A DNA stretch of 64,000 bases from Opisthorchis felineus (GCA_004794785.1 SJOL01006489.1:216783-280782), one strand, 5' to 3'. Numbered from the stretch's first letter, positions 12,451-25,126 are shown. Notes: generated by a model not told the origin, from the sequence alone. Numbers and translations are program-made.

Positions 12451-12730
12451 CTTAGCGAAATACACTCATTTGCAAACAAATTTGGTTTTTCGAGAGACTC
12501 ATCTGGAACCCAGCTGAATCTCTCGTTTGTGATGTTTCCAGGTGAGTCTCTCCCAAAACCAAATTTGTTTGCAAATGAGTGCATTTCGCTAATTTCGTGC
12601 AATTTGATTTCAAGCAGAACATGAGGTTGACGGAAACTCGGGGACTGCGCCTACCAGATGAGCCCCAAGAAGGGCGAAACCGGTCGTGGGCTGTCGAAGA
12701 ATTCTCAGCAACCTTATGAGTAGCGTAGGA
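12451..12730 (-). mobile_element. Family D foldback element with terminal hairpin
   Basis: The minus strand carries the family D head (TTGCTGAGAATTCTTCGACA at the 12.7 kb end, then CCCACGACCGGTTTCGCCC) and middle (GGCGCAGTCCCCGAGTTTCC). The distal end is a perfect-looking hairpin: arm 12451-12502 (GCGAAATACACTCATTTGCA) pairs with arm 12541-12591 (TGCAAATGAGTGCATTTCGC), with a loop of about 38 bases. No transposase is encoded. The structure suggests a non-autonomous foldback/MITE-like element. Confidence 0.75.
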
Positions 12731-15700
12731 CTTCATTCTCTTTAGGACAAGAGATATGGTACATTGAATAATATTCGAGGGATCTTGGATTTTCCTGGTA
12801 TTCGATTAGTCATGAGTGTTCTGTTCATTTGCAATTACATATCTTTGTAGTTGTTACCACCACATCGAAAGGGTGTGTGAACCGAATCCTTTCAAAAGAG
12901 AGGCGTCAACACACTTTTCATCAAAAGAACCTACTGACAATGAATTGCTTTTGCTGTTTAAGTTAGTATATGATTACATTTATTTTTTCATCCATCTGCT
13001 CATTGCCACTTTATGTTAACTGAAGTTCAGTTTTTTATCACACGACAATATAAGCGAAGAAGAATGACTCGCTTATCGAACTGAAGGGTTGATCCAAACA
13101 GATAAGCACTTTCTGCTTGAAACTGACTGAATTAGTGTACAACTTGTACATCCATAGGCTAAAGTGCACCTTTCTGGGTGAACAGACACGTAGGTTTAGA
13201 TAGATGCTAACACGGGGCAAGGGTTCCCATAATTTTTAAACACCATAGACATTGTCGAGGAAGATAACCAAATGTCTCAAGTTTGCACATCCTTCGTCAA
13301 TGGTAGCTCATTTCTGGTCAGAAACGAGGGAACAAACCATTCGGATAGGATATATCGTACAAACTCCAACTTTGTACACCTATCTCCATTGAAGTATGCT
13401 CCATGTGACTTGATAAATTTTGGTGGTTTCACTCATTGTTAGAATAAATTGACACCAACGCTTATTAGTCTGTGGTTAACTATTTATAGCACTCCACTAC
13501 CACAACTAGCGTGTGCACTCTGTTGTCCCACAGGTTCGTCGACACCTCGATCTGGGGAGGGGTAAGCTAGCACGTACTCGCTACATCCGGGTATCATTCC
13601 CAATAGAGCTCAAATTTTATGCTAGATGAGCATGTCAATTAGACCCCACGCTACTGAGCCTCAGTGCATATCGAGTCCAACTCATTCTATGTCCCCATCG
13701 TATGAATAGTATTCTATTGTTCTGATAAAAACTAAACGTGCGTAGTCACACCACTTCTGCCCTCGCCTAGAACCAGTACTCGACCACAATCATCACCAAC
13801 CCATGATGATGGTGAACGCGTATTAATTAGTACTCAGTTATTGATGCTGTTTACAAACAGATAAACGTATTGTGTGGACAGTGGTGGCCCAGTGACCGAA
13901 TTGAACCTGATCTAGACACCTGCATACGGGCAGAGTGAGAACAATAGATAAGCACTTTGTGGGCGCATGATCTCTTTCCACCTATTGTTTTACAACGCCG
14001 ATTTACTCTACTTGGATTTCACCTTGGTATGTGTGACACGCGTCGTGTGGTGTGGACCCTCCTGGTTTGGTTTAATCAGTCAGGCAGATCCATTGTGACT
14101 CGGATAGGCAGTATGGAATATTCGAACCCGGGTTTTTGTTTGTTTTGTTCAGTAATGCGACCACTTCAATCTATCCACGCCACGTGCAGGAGTGCACTAA
14201 AAGAGGTCCAACAAACTTCGGCCAAAAAAGGGTTGGCATGCAATCCTTAAGAAGAGCTACTGGTGTATGTGTGGGTGTAAAAATCGACTTCTACTTCGCA
14301 TAACTCTTATTCAGGATTTAGGGAGAAAGAAGTACTCAACACCAATTTCAGGAGAAAATACAGAATGGCTACCATGTGATGCATCTTTTGGCAGAAAAAC
14401 CCGTTACTCAGAGGGATTTATTGACAAGTGCTACTTTAATCCCCTGTTAGTCGGCTAACTGAATCTACGCAAACCAAGATACGCCGGTCAGGTTCGCACG
14501 TCACGTGATTAACTTTTGGAAAGAGTCTTTGATTGGCTGTACTGACCTCTAGCATATGACGGAACTGAGGTCGTAAGCGCTATAGGGCTATTGCCAAGCC
14601 AGTCTGAGTGAGGCCTGAATGTAGTTCTTGGACATTCGCAACTGTGTTATGGTTCGTCCCCACATCCAGCTCTAACTTGCGTTGAATCTTACGGCATTTC
14701 ATAACCTCGTGGCTTGCAGCGCGATATCCCTACAGATTTGTTCACCTGATATCAAAAATACATTCCATCCTAAGATTACCTGAGCTTCAGCAAATTCGTT
14801 CAAATTTTGATTACTAAAACTTGAGAATGGGTTTTCTAAACAGTACTCCATTGAGCTTATATAACGTAAAATTGTGTACTATTCACCAGTGTGTGCTTTC
14901 GGAAAACCTCCTCAAAATTCTTCGAATATTCGAATTTTTTGAGTACCTTACAACCCGAGAGAAACCACAATCTGCCATGGAAATGCCTAATGATTTTCGC
15001 GTTTGAGAACACTTTTTTGTATTGCAAAGGTCCCTCACTAAGAAAGAAACACTTGGTGCTTCGAAATTTTCCCACCGTGAGAATGCTTCTTATGACTACT
15101 GACTGAACAAGAAATGCTTTCCGGTCCATCTAAACTCATGGAAACACTCTCCCATCACAATTGATGTAAGTTAGTCACCCAAAACTTTCTGATTCCTTGG
15201 CGAAAATACAAAGGATAGGCATTTGTAATATCTGTTGTCCATCAAGGTTTGGCTTCGCGATCACGTTTTTCCCTTTCATACTGTATAATGGAATCAAACA
15301 AGTAAACACCTAATGAGTTGACCTCAGTGGTAAAGGTGTCTGAATGGTACTTATACGAAGCGCTACGGCAACTTGGAACGAAAATTTCAACGGATAGTCT
15401 GTAGGTCTCGTTCTGAAGTGAACTATTATAACAACAAGCTGTCAAATTGGTTCAGGACTTGGGATGTGCACACAAGGAATTGTTGCTAATCGCTAGAATG
15501 ACCTTGAAAATTTATACTCCAGCTATCACCTCCAAAGGACTAAGCAAACCGTAACGAGTGAATTATCGTTGCTAGGCTGGATTAGTTGTCTTCAGATGCT
15601 TTTTGCAAACAAATGTTGTGATGTCATGTCGCAGCAGTGTTGGAGAAGCCACATGTCATTTTGCTCCAATGACAAGACAGTTGGATGAGGTACCTACGAG

Positions 15701-15827
15701 GCCCAAACGATAGAACAGCAGATTTGATCGAACTGTCACCATTGGATAACAGCGTACATTGTGGTCTTCATTGAACACGTAAAAGACCAGTGTTTATTCA
15801 AGTCTAGCTTTGTCTAGACGTAAAAAA
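12731..15827. other. Intergenic, no gene recognised
   Basis: Several open frames of 60-97 codons exist on both strands, but none shows a domain, repeat composition or consistent splice sites. A B-box-like TATTCGAACCCGGGT at about 14123-14137 hints at a decayed tRNA-derived repeat without a recognisable head. Confidence 0.5.
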
Positions 15828-16097
15828 CTACTCATTGGCTTGATGAAAACTCCGACAGCACACAACCGGTTTCGTCTTTTCACTTCGGGCTCATTAAGTA
15901 GGCGCAGTCCCCGAGTTCCCGTCAAACTTGTGTCCTACTTGAACCCTAATTGGACGGACTTCGCCAAATACACTCATTCGCATATGAATTTGGTTTTGGC
16001 GGGAGACTGCTAAATGTAGCTGAATCTGTCGTTTATAATGATCTTGTTTAACTGAATGTGCTGCTCCAGGTCGCCTCATGTTTCATTTGAGATATCT
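15828..16097 (+). mobile_element. Family D element, full-length plus copy
   Basis: This is a near full-length single-orientation copy: ACTACTCAT start, CACAACCGGTTTCGTC, AGGCGCAGTCCCCGAGTT, AATTGGACGGACTTCG, CACTCATTCGCATATGAATT, TTTTGGCGGGAGACT, ACTGAATGTGCTGC and GTCGCCTCATGTTTCA. It serves as a reference for the family order. It contains a chance open frame (15810-16013) that is not a gene. Confidence 0.75.
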
Positions 16098-16800
16098 AAA
16101 GTTAACATGTTACTTATTTGATAAGTCTAGTCTTACTTGTAAACAACAGTCGCTGTCACCTAAAGAGCCAAACTGAACATCCCATGAATCAGTATGATAA
16201 AGCAGCTGAAATCTGACCAAAATGTTGTTACCGAACTTGTTTTCTATTCAGTATGTTGAAATTCCCGATTAAACAGTTTGCCACTAATGGTCTGGATGAT
16301 AGAATTGAAGACCAGATTTATACACGGTTGCAAGTAATGTAGCATCCGAGTGCTCCATGATGAAACGAACGCTGTTTTATCTCGAGCTGGAAGGTTTTCT
16401 GGAAGAAATATATATGGTTTTATATGAACTTCAAAATTAGGCAATACCATCAAGGAAGGACCATTGGGGTGACCCGCCGAGGGAAATGCTGTTTTCTTGA
16501 TCTTCAGTTGACACCTACTATTTGGATTTCGCAAGTTGTTCTTCACCCCATACAAAACCTGTAACTATAAATGACGGGGAAATGCATCAACCAGTTAACC
16601 TTTGAGAATACCTGACATACGCTTCTCCATACTTAGACAAATTCCAGTGATACCACGACATTAGGCTGGCGCCCAAAGTGCTTGAGTTTATGTGTGAAAT
16701 ATTTTGCTCACTATTTCCTCCGCCAAAAGATCCTCACACAACGATATTTCCCTAATACTCTCATGTGGATATGCACGCAGTGGCAAGTGATAGGCTATTA

Positions 16801-16850
16801 ACTGTTGATCTGTTCGCCGAGACTGGCAATTAACTTGCAAACGTTTCCTC
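16801..16850 (+). repeat. Family E repeat fragment
   Basis: TGTTGATCTGTTCGCCGAGA, GGCAATTAACTTGCAAACGTTT match one arm of the foldback at 46355-46782. The second arm is absent, so this is a solo fragment. Confidence 0.65.
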
Positions 16851-17017
16851 AGGTATTATCAGTACGCACTCGGGTAGGTAGGATATCCGTTCCTCCAAAC
16901 TACTGGCATTCCTCTAATGTGATCGGACTTCCTTGGCTTTCTAGGAATCTCAGTCCAAATGGACTTCTGCCCCCTGTTTAGACTCAGGGTTCCGTTTTTC
17001 ATTTATTTTCCTATAGA

Positions 17018-17398
17018 AATGGTCAATAAGCAAACCAAATCTTCTAAGCATACAAAAACTGGCATTAACGAAACAGGAAGCTTTCACTGATGAATTTGTC
17101 TTTGTCGAACACAGTATCCTTTGTCAAATTCGGCTTCTGGAATGCGGAAGCTCTGACCAATTGTACTCGAGTGAACACGAACTGCCCAGGTCGTATTAGA
17201 ACTTTGGAACCAAAAACTATTATTCAACCAGTGGATCAGTTAAAAACCGTAACAGCTTTGCAGAAAAAAGCAAGAGAAAGCTAAACATGCTGCTCGTCTC
17301 CGCCATATGGGCTTCCGTTTTAGTATGGCACAGAAGGCACTTGTGTCCATTAAAATGTACTTCTCGAAATCCACACCACTGGCTTGTAGTACCCCCTG
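17018..17398 (+). pseudogene. Coding-like relic with an apparent one-base frameshift, unrecognised
   Basis: The frame ending at 17284 closes with a protein-like run, PGRIRTLEPKTIIQPVDQLK then TVTALQKK. From the same A-run another frame takes over with QEKAKHAARLRHMGFRFSMA and continues to a TGA near 17398. A change of one A in the AAAAAA run around 17265 would join them. Upstream at 17018 a third short frame opens MVNKQTKSSKHTKTG before two stops. I do not recognise the protein. It may be a decayed retrocopy or chance. Neither intron signals nor a poly(A) tail are obvious. Confidence 0.25.
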
Positions 17399-17399
17399 A

Positions 17400-20331
17400 A
17401 TTCCGGTCTTTCGGTTGATCTGTGAATGTTCGTCTTCATTCTGTCAACGGTTTCGTTGGGTGATATATCAGCATGCCACTCACACAGTAAGAATAGTTTC
17501 TATCAGGCCACCATGTGATAACCTGTTATTATTGCCGAACAAAGCAGCAGCAACATGAGGAATGGGTGAACATCTACAGGATAGTAAAATTCGTCGGTCG
17601 GAGCACGTGCATGTTGTCGTCAGCAAAAAAGAATAAAATAGATGAATTGCTGTTTGTGTGACTAGTCAATTCATTTGTTTGCTTAAGCACGATTTTTCGG
17701 TACTAGCTTACAATATGTGACGACGGCCTATCGTAGTAGCGCGTAGTAACAAATGGCTGTTGAGAAAACTTTTGCTTCAAGTTGAACTTCAGAGTAAACA
17801 TTGGTGAGTGTATTACTTCTGTCTGTTCCATCGACATAAACGATGTTTGTTCTTTGAAAATCACTGCGCATACCATGTAGAACTCCTATATTGTTTAGGA
17901 AGGCTAATTAAGATCAACCAACGGACTTTCTTTTCCGGTCAATTTTTCTTCTTTGATGCTTTCAACTCGATCGATAACACTGGTTGGAAAGGTGGATGCG
18001 CGTTACTGCTTTCAATATCACAGAATGAAGGTAGAGGTGTGGACGGTTCATCAAACGCAAAGAAATTAGTTCCCAAACTCACTGAAGACCATTTTGAGAT
18101 ATCACTCCACTGCAAACTTGGGTGAATTCCTTGCAGTGGAGATAAAATGGAGAGGGTGAAGTTGTGGTACAATAGCCCTCGGGCCCAAGGGATGCAGTGT
18201 GAGAGAAAGACGACTAATAATTAGAAAGCCAGCTTGAGACCCATTTGTAGGTGTGGTGACAACTTCTTTTGGTAATCACTGACCTAGCTTTTGTTCGGAC
18301 CTAAGTCAACACAAAGCTCGTCGCTATAGGCTCACCCGGAATACTTTTTATTGGTTCAGCTGAGTATGCATACTGTTTAGATGAAGCTGTAACCTCGGTG
18401 AAGCTAAATACTGTTCTATCGCGATCTGAAACATATATATATATATATATATATATATAACAGCACTCATAAGTAAAATGCCTCTTTCTACGTGGAAAAC
18501 CTGAGTGTGATAGCTCTCTCTGATTGATGAAATTTTCGTATCTTGAGAAGACAAAGGCAGCTGAATGTCAACGCTTTCCTTTTATCTATCCTGCGCAATA
18601 CTAAAAACCACCGAATTTTGCCTCATAAATGGGAGACTAGGAAATAAACAGTGGAACTGAGCCAATTACATTGTAAATCAATCCGGTTCGAGCTATATTT
18701 CCAAGGCAGGCTAGTAGCTTGCGTTAGGGTTTTTTGTGCGCACAAGTTGGATTGGTATTGATTACTCACCATAGCTTCTATGAAATCTGGCCATTTTTAG
18801 TTTACATTGAAGAACGAAGTTCTCGACGTTATTTGTCTGCAGCCAACCATGTAAACAGTGGTTAGAATGCGTTTCACGACGTATAGGTACAGATCCAGCA
18901 ATTTATGCTATTGTTACTTCAACAACCTAATAGATACAAGTAAGCAAATATGCACTAGTTTGCAAACTTCCATCCGCCCCACAAAACTTCGAACAATGTA
19001 CTTCATTTACAACAGACTCTGTCAACTCCAAGGCGGGTAGATGGAACCAACGCTCATTGAAACCGCCAAAGTCGTCCTAATCGAATAAAGCAATGCAATT
19101 TCTGAAACCCTTTTTAGTGTTTGTGAACGGTCAACGATCCTTAAACCTTGACATTCTGCTGCCAGCCCATAGCATGTGAATTTCTCACCTACAGGCTCTG
19201 TCAAATGTCTGACATCCGGATAACCTGAAATGAAAGGCAAACCATTTGGTGTTGGTAACCCAGGGTGCACGATGTGGTACACTGCCTCACTCCGTAGCTC
19301 TCTCTCTCCCCGTGAGGGGAGATCTACACACCCCTAAATGAAGATGACAAATTACGCTTTGGTCTATTGGTCACGACGAGCGCTACCTCTATTGGCCATT
19401 GAATGGCGAACGTAGCTACTGTAGGCAGTCGGCGCTTCTTCAGTTACCCCACCCAGTTTGTCCAAATGGGGTGAGAGTGGTGAATAGATGGGTTGGTCCT
19501 CTGGTTTTCCAAGTCCAGCCAACACAGTCAGCATACAAACCCACCATCATGTCAACCCCGCCCGCATGCGCAAGCGCGTCTATCGAGTCGAACGGTGCTT
19601 ACACAATTGGGCCATTAATCATCACACGTACCCATAAATGCCGACACCTCCGGGAGTGCTGATGTTTGTGCAGCTGTCGCGTAGGTGCTCAATTTGACAA
19701 CGAATATTATCTGGGAGGTGAATGGGGCTATCTTCGTATGATTGGGGGATGGGTGACAAGGTAATTCGGTTGCCGACCGGGTTGGCAGTCATGAAACAAA
19801 GATAGCGGGCGCAGACACACACAAAAACGAGAAATCCAGACAAAATAAATTTTCCAGTTTTTGTATGTGCGCGTTACTAATGTGATCGCGCTTGACACGA
19901 TTGATTAGCCCGCGCGTTACCGGCCCACTCTTTCCCTTTTAGTAAGAATGACGCACTGCCCGATCGAGTCAACCAATTTAAGTGTTATGTTGCACAGGTA
20001 TTATAATCATCAATGGCATCATGAATTCTAAGTTTTGAAACTCTGAAAAAATGCTGGTTGGTTTTCCCATTACAGAGTCAGATTAAATTTTCACGCGACT
20101 AACTGCTACAGTTGCGCACGTGAATCTCAAATCAAAGGGAAGTTTTAATGAAGTTAAAAACGACTCAGAATTGTTCGGCTGACTTTTCAAAACAGGGTTT
20201 CACTTCACAAGTCGCAATAGCCTTCCACCTGAAGTCAAGTGACACTTGATCAAGCAATCTGAACTTTGAGATTGGAGGACGATTGCAGTGTATCCTAAGT
20301 GCGAATGAGCCATTCAACTAACAATTAACAG
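17400..20331. other. Intergenic, no gene recognised
   Basis: Apart from the (AT)n microsatellite, the region holds only short open frames. The longest (17808-18125 +, 105 codons) is rich in Phe and Cys without a domain. 19.4-19.85 kb is more GC- and CpG-rich than its surroundings and may be a decayed retroelement, but I could not identify it. Confidence 0.45.
18432..18460. repeat. (AT)n microsatellite
   Basis: An uninterrupted AT dinucleotide run of about 13-14 units. It encodes the YIYIYIYIY run seen in an accidental minus-strand frame. No promoter context or neighbouring gene suggests a function. Confidence 0.95.
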
Positions 20332-20453
20332 AGATGTTGCGGGTTCTAATCTCCCTAGGGTGTCGGAAGATGCACACTCAAAAGGGTTAAAGCAACTATA
20401 CGGTGTTCTTGGATTTTCAGCATAGATCGAATTCACTTGCAGGGTGATTTCCT
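20332..20453 (+). repeat. Family A SINE body, plus copy
   Basis: This copy has TTGCGGGTTCTAATCTCCCT (a B-box-like motif), CTAGGGTGTCGGAAGATGCA, a GGTGTTCTTGGATTTTCAGC segment and TTCACTTGCAGG. It aligns with 3205-3328 and, inverted, with 2741-2876. The A-box half of the head is not recognisable. Confidence 0.65.
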
Positions 20454-22786
20454 GAGCTAAGAATGCCAACGTGATTGGCTGACCTACGTTTTGTGCTGTC
20501 ACATCAAATGTGCAAATCTCCACAACGGTTTGGAAATCTTTAAAAGTGATTATAACCTGACTTCCGAGCGGAAAACGTGCTGCTGAAGAGAACAAGTATC
20601 GGTCTTGCAGAAAAGTCCACGGATGTGGTACGGAGTGGAAACTGAGTCCGGGTTCAATGTTCTTATTCCGAGTTACTGGTATGCATGAGTCAACGATCTG
20701 ACAGTATCACTTCATTGAAGGTCTAAATCGCAATTCTGTGAATTTAAGCCAATTTTTCTACTAGGACAGGAGGCGTACTGTCTAACCCAATTCGAGTTGC
20801 AAGCGTATCGCATTGGTCAACCAAAGAGTTGCACATCTCTCTGGACAATTTAGCTTGAGATTGAGTTACTCCTAAATTTCAGGATTTCTCCCGGAGATTG
20901 AGAAGTATTTAAGTGAAACAAAAAACATTTCGACTTCTGCGTAGATCTCCTGGAGAAGGATGACCCTTGGATTTCAGAAGAGATTGTTTTCCATTGATAT
21001 TTAACTTCAACTCCTCGCAACCAACTAAATTAATTCAAGATTTCATCCGCGAAGATAAGATGACTTATGACGAGAATGCAAGAAGTACCTAGCAGCTATT
21101 TCATCCTTATTGAGAGTCATTATCTCACGGATTTTCAGGGAGTTTTGAGCCCAAAATCTTCTTCAGCAGAGGTGAACCTTCCAACAAGGGCTTACTCATC
21201 AGTAGAGTGGTTGATTCGCATTTACAATCACAGTAAAAACTGAGAAGTCACTGTATTCTCACCAACTGCAAAATACGCACCAAAACTCCCATTATTACCA
21301 GTTTGTTTAACTACCAAACCTTCATCAAAGCCTGTTCCGAAGCTAACATGTGTATGTACGTGTCTGTTACCAGCACGGGGCTTCGACCTGTGAGGGGTTG
21401 GTCGTAGTGAAACAACACATACAAACCTGGGACAACACGTGGGACGTTCATACTAGTTGACTTCAAGTAATATCTGTGGGATTCGTTTGTTAAACTGCAT
21501 GCAACCTTGTGCTCCTGTTTGTGGGTTAGCTGTTAAACAGTACAAAGAGACTTAACAGCATTCGAGGAAAATGCTCAGACCGACAGTTAAGGATCATATT
21601 AGAGACAACGAAAATTTCCTCCATTAAGCGTACAAAATTTTGCAAACCCTATCTCAGAGAATGATGTGTACGCTCGTCAAGCTGCTCTTCATGTTTTGTA
21701 AGCATCCATAGTTGACTTCCAAGTGCCTAACTGCCCGTCGTACTTCCGATACCCTTGCAGTACAGATCTTTCTACCTGGAAATAGATTTTGGATTGAAGT
21801 TGCACTCTACTTGAGTGACCAGTTATCTCTTTTAATCTGCGATCAATGAACCAATTGCAACTGGTGAAGAAATATTGTACATTATTGTACATAGGACTAT
21901 CCTCCCTAAGTAGCCTTTCTCCTTGAAGAGCCCACAAAATTGCTCCGTTAGCGATGACTTAGTCTGCGATATCCCTGAAGCGGAATTACTCCGCCGGAAT
22001 CCAAACACCACTTTCCGAGTGGTGATGCCTTGTAAAGGATTAATTTGACCTCACACAACCTGCCAAGTTGATGCATCACAAGAGTTGCGTAACTTAATTA
22101 GGGTCTCCTCAGGCTCAGTGTTAAACCAAATCACATAGGAACAAGTGTAAAAGGGATGACATAGCTTCCATACTTATTTTGTCAGGTAACTAACGTTTCC
22201 GACAGAAAATACCATCAGACCTCGAATTTCTCGGGTTCTGGAGTTTCCGCTGAAAAACGTGACATACCACACAAAGCCCGGAAATGCCAGCATAACCTGA
22301 ACCCACGTGTTCTGTTTTCTACCTACAGAACTTACCGCACATTGGGCTTCCCGCTGATCATGCACCAGTCTTCATTGCGATGCCGCACTCAACGACAGCA
22401 GCTAACTGTACATCTTCAGTGTTTGTTTAGCCTTGTCATCTTGAGCATGTGGTTTTGCATACCGGCTGTTAAATTGCAAACTTCCAAACCAGCACATGTC
22501 AATTCTCGTTCCCCGACTATCGGATATCGTTCGATTCCAACTCAACAACCCAATCTGCAGCGTCAAACAGTAAGTCAGTGTATCGGAAAGGCAGGTTAGT
22601 ATCGTGAAAATCTGAACATAAGCGAGAGGTAACTAATCGGGAAGTTATACATACAGGACGGGATTCTGTGGGATAGTACAGACTATTTTAGTTCGATATA
22701 CGTGAAAGGCACTCATCCCTCGTTTAAATGAATGAAAAGCAGCTAGATTCGAATCCCAAGGACGTTTTGGTTCAGTGCACCTCGTG
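20454..22786. other. Intergenic / 3' flank of the odd-skipped gene
   Basis: No gene was recognised. The right part (roughly the last few hundred bases before 22787) should contain the 3' untranslated region of the minus-strand zinc-finger gene. I saw no clear AATAAA on that strand near the stop, so its end is undefined. Confidence 0.45.
21091..21150 (-). repeat. Degenerate family A fragment
   Basis: TTTCATCCTTATTGAGAGTCAT followed after about 15 bases by a GGATTTTCAGGGAGTTTT-like segment resembles the inverted family A body at 2808-2860 and 63940-64000. The match is short and weak. Confidence 0.35.
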
Positions 22787-22922
22787 TCAATTCCACTTGG
22801 AGTTGGACAGACTTGTGCGGCCTTGTTGATGGGTAGTGCGATGCAGTGCCAAAGTTCGTGATTGACAGAATCCTTTGCCGCAAATATCGCACGGAAAGGG
22901 TTTTCTGCTACTGTGAGTAAAC
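22787..22922 (-). CDS. Odd-skipped/OSR zinc-finger protein, terminal exon (zinc finger 3)
   Basis: Read on the minus strand from 22922, one G completes an Arg codon, then [18 protein letters not shown] and [13 protein letters not shown] follow, with a 13-residue tail ending SNSKWN and TGA. The [11 protein letters not shown] finger is diagnostic of the odd-skipped/OSR family ([17 protein letters not shown] in vertebrates). It is a C2H2 finger with C-x2-C-x12-H-x3-H spacing. The first two residues plus His finish the second finger, whose first part is in the preceding exon. The acceptor is CCCACAG (plus-strand CTGTGGG at 22923-22929). The short C-terminal tail is typical of OSR proteins. Confidence 0.93.
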
Positions 22923-23587
22923 CTGTGGGTTTTTTAGAATACAGACGAGTAGCACACAGCTAAACAACGTAGGCATTATGTGGGAAAGAAAATCTAATTG
23001 ACTGGTTCATCTAAGACCTCTTAAGTTTGATGGATTTGTTTGCAACCTGAACCATAGTCGAAATACGATTAGAAAGTGAATAGCTTTTTAACACAATACA
23101 ATGCTCTCCGGAAAGGCATTGTGAATCTTGTCAGTCAGTTTTAAGAAGAGTATTGTCAACCAAGTGATGTTTTACCTTGTTCGACAGGCACGAACACCGC
23201 GTATCGGATTTTCGTCCAATCAGTACTTATCCGGCCGATTAACATACGCTATGCATTTCACTACTGGCGAATAGATTGCAAGCCTATGCACAGCTTTGTG
23301 GGAGACACTTGCTGTGATGCACTCTATATATTGTTCATATCCTCAACATCGGGAGTGATGCCTGGCCAAACTGAAAGCGTAAGAGTGCATAAAACTACAA
23401 GAAGAAAATATTTTGCCCCACAGGCGAGTGGAAACATATATTTCATCAGCCAAGGAACTTCACAAGAAGAAGCGAATACTTCGAGGAGACAGTGTTTGCA
23501 CTAAGGAATATTTTACTCCTCTCTGGAAGAGAAAACGCTTTCGTATAAATTGGTGCTTTGATAGGAAACAAGACTGGTGACGGTTGC

Positions 23588-24116
23588 TGAGCCCAAGAGG
23601 GACATAATTGGCTGTCGAAGAGTTTTCAAACAACCATATAAGTAAAGGAAACTGTTTACAAAGTTGCTGAAACTCTTCGACAGCCCACGACCGGTTTTGC
23701 CCTTCTTGGGGCTCATCAGGTAGGCTCAGTCCCCGAGTTTCCGTCAAACTTATGTTCCATTTGAACCCAAATTGGACAGATCTCGACAAATATACTCACT
23801 TGCATATCAGTTTGGTTTTCACGCAAGACTCACCTGAATCTCTTGTTTATGCTACTCTTCAATTGAATGTGGTGCACAAAGGCCGCCTCATGTTTTACTT
23901 GGTACGATATTCGAGATATCGGAGTATACTTTCATGAAGGAAACTACTCACCTTGTGAGAATATACTGCGATATCTCGAATATCGTACCGACTGAAAAAT
24001 GAGGCGGCCTTTGTGTAGCACATTCAGCTGAAGAATATCATAAACGAGAGATTCAGTTGAATCTCACGTCAAAACCAAATTGATATGCAAATGAGTGTAT
24101 TTGTCGAAACCTTATG
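23588..24116. mobile_element. Family D inverted pair (large palindrome) inside an odd-skipped intron
   Basis: A short minus-oriented head (23588-23645) is followed by a full plus copy (about 23655-23935), then by a minus-oriented tail half (23955-24116). GGCCGCCTCATGTTTTACTT at 23881-23900 and ATGAGGCGGCC at 24000-24010 face each other. The flanking CGATATTCGAGATATCGGAG and GCGATATCTCGAATATCGTA also pair, giving arms of about 150 bases around a centre near 23945. Fragments GACGGG, ACTCATTTGCAT and AGATTCAGTTGAATCTC identify family D. No coding capacity was found. Confidence 0.8.
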
Positions 24117-24874
24117 GGCAGCATTGTAAGCAAGAACCACGGTACATAGTTCCTAGTGAAACGAATCCCATTTCCTTCTCGCCCGCTCACAGTAGTAGTT
24201 CCGTTTGCCAGTGGCCTAGTTTTACCTATCGATTGACAGTCATACTCACTCATATCCTACGACATAAACAAGCCCTCCTGGAAATGACCTCGTTTCTTCT
24301 GATCGGTAGTCTACTGGGAACTTATGACACAGTTGCGATACAAACTGAAGTAATCCTCGACAACTCAAAATAAGTGTGATCATTTTATTGGACTTTCCTA
24401 ATTCTATTCACTTCTTCCTTCCTTACTTCCTTACATTTGAATGCAGAGTGGTCACACAGAAGCGATCATTTTGCGTCCGTGTGAGCTTGATGGACCAGGG
24501 CATGTCTCTGGTTTGTATGTGAAAAGCTGCCGAAATCCAGAGTAATCGCACTGTGCAAATTGAAAATTTTGCTCACTTTCCAGGAAAGGCTGCTGTAAAC
24601 TATTGACCTCTTGTGCAAAGGAGTCGTAGACGGATTACATTTGTCGTCCACCCAAGAGGAACATCGTCAGAGATGCCTTCCACTAGTGAAATAATGCCAT
24701 CATGGTGTGCGCACCAGTGTGGCGTTGTCCGTAATTTAGTGGCCACTCAGGGACTTTTTGTACAACCAAAGTATTTGTTTTTCACCTAAACAGTACTTGC
24801 AATGGACTGGTTTGAAAAAAAACAAGCCTTTTGTGTCATGAACTCGGTAGGCGGATGAAACCGTAACCACTTAC

Positions 24875-25030
24875 CTGTGATCACGGAGATGATCCTGTCT
24901 GCGGAAAGCCTTGCCACACACGTCACACGGGAATGGCCTCTCGTTGGTATGCGTTCTTTCATGAATCAGCAAGTTGTAGGATTTGGTAAACTGGCGTAGG
25001 CAGAAGCGACATATGTACTGCTTTCGTGTT
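24875..25030 (-). CDS. Odd-skipped/OSR zinc-finger protein, internal exon (zinc fingers 1 and most of 2)
   Basis: From 25030 leftwards, after one base finishing an Arg codon, the exon encodes [20 protein letters not shown], then [20 protein letters not shown] and [11 protein letters not shown]. This is the signature of odd-skipped family fingers 1 and 2 ([40 protein letters not shown]). Proteins of this family are nuclear DNA-binding regulators of patterning, gut and kidney-type organ development. The acceptor is ACCGACAG; the donor is a strong CACAG|GTAAGT (plus-strand ACTTAC at 24869-24874). Entry and exit phases are both 2. The exit joins AG to G of the terminal exon, giving [12 protein letters not shown]. 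The linker HTNERP differs by one residue from the usual HTDERP. Confidence 0.95.
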
Positions 25031-25126
25031 CTGTCGGTTTCAAAATGCAAAGGACCATGAAAAGAAATTCAGTTACTTCCCACATCAATTGCCGTTGAGT
25101 GGAGGAGATCAAACAGCACCCTTTAT

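Noticed and set aside
12048..12736. Overlapping minus-strand frames of 66-94 codons
   Set aside because: They run through the family D hairpin and recur in other copies as translations of non-coding repeat.
23460..23789. 109-codon minus-strand open frame in the odd-skipped intron
   Set aside because: It is made largely of family D sequence ([20 protein letters not shown]) that recurs in other copies, so it is repeat-derived.
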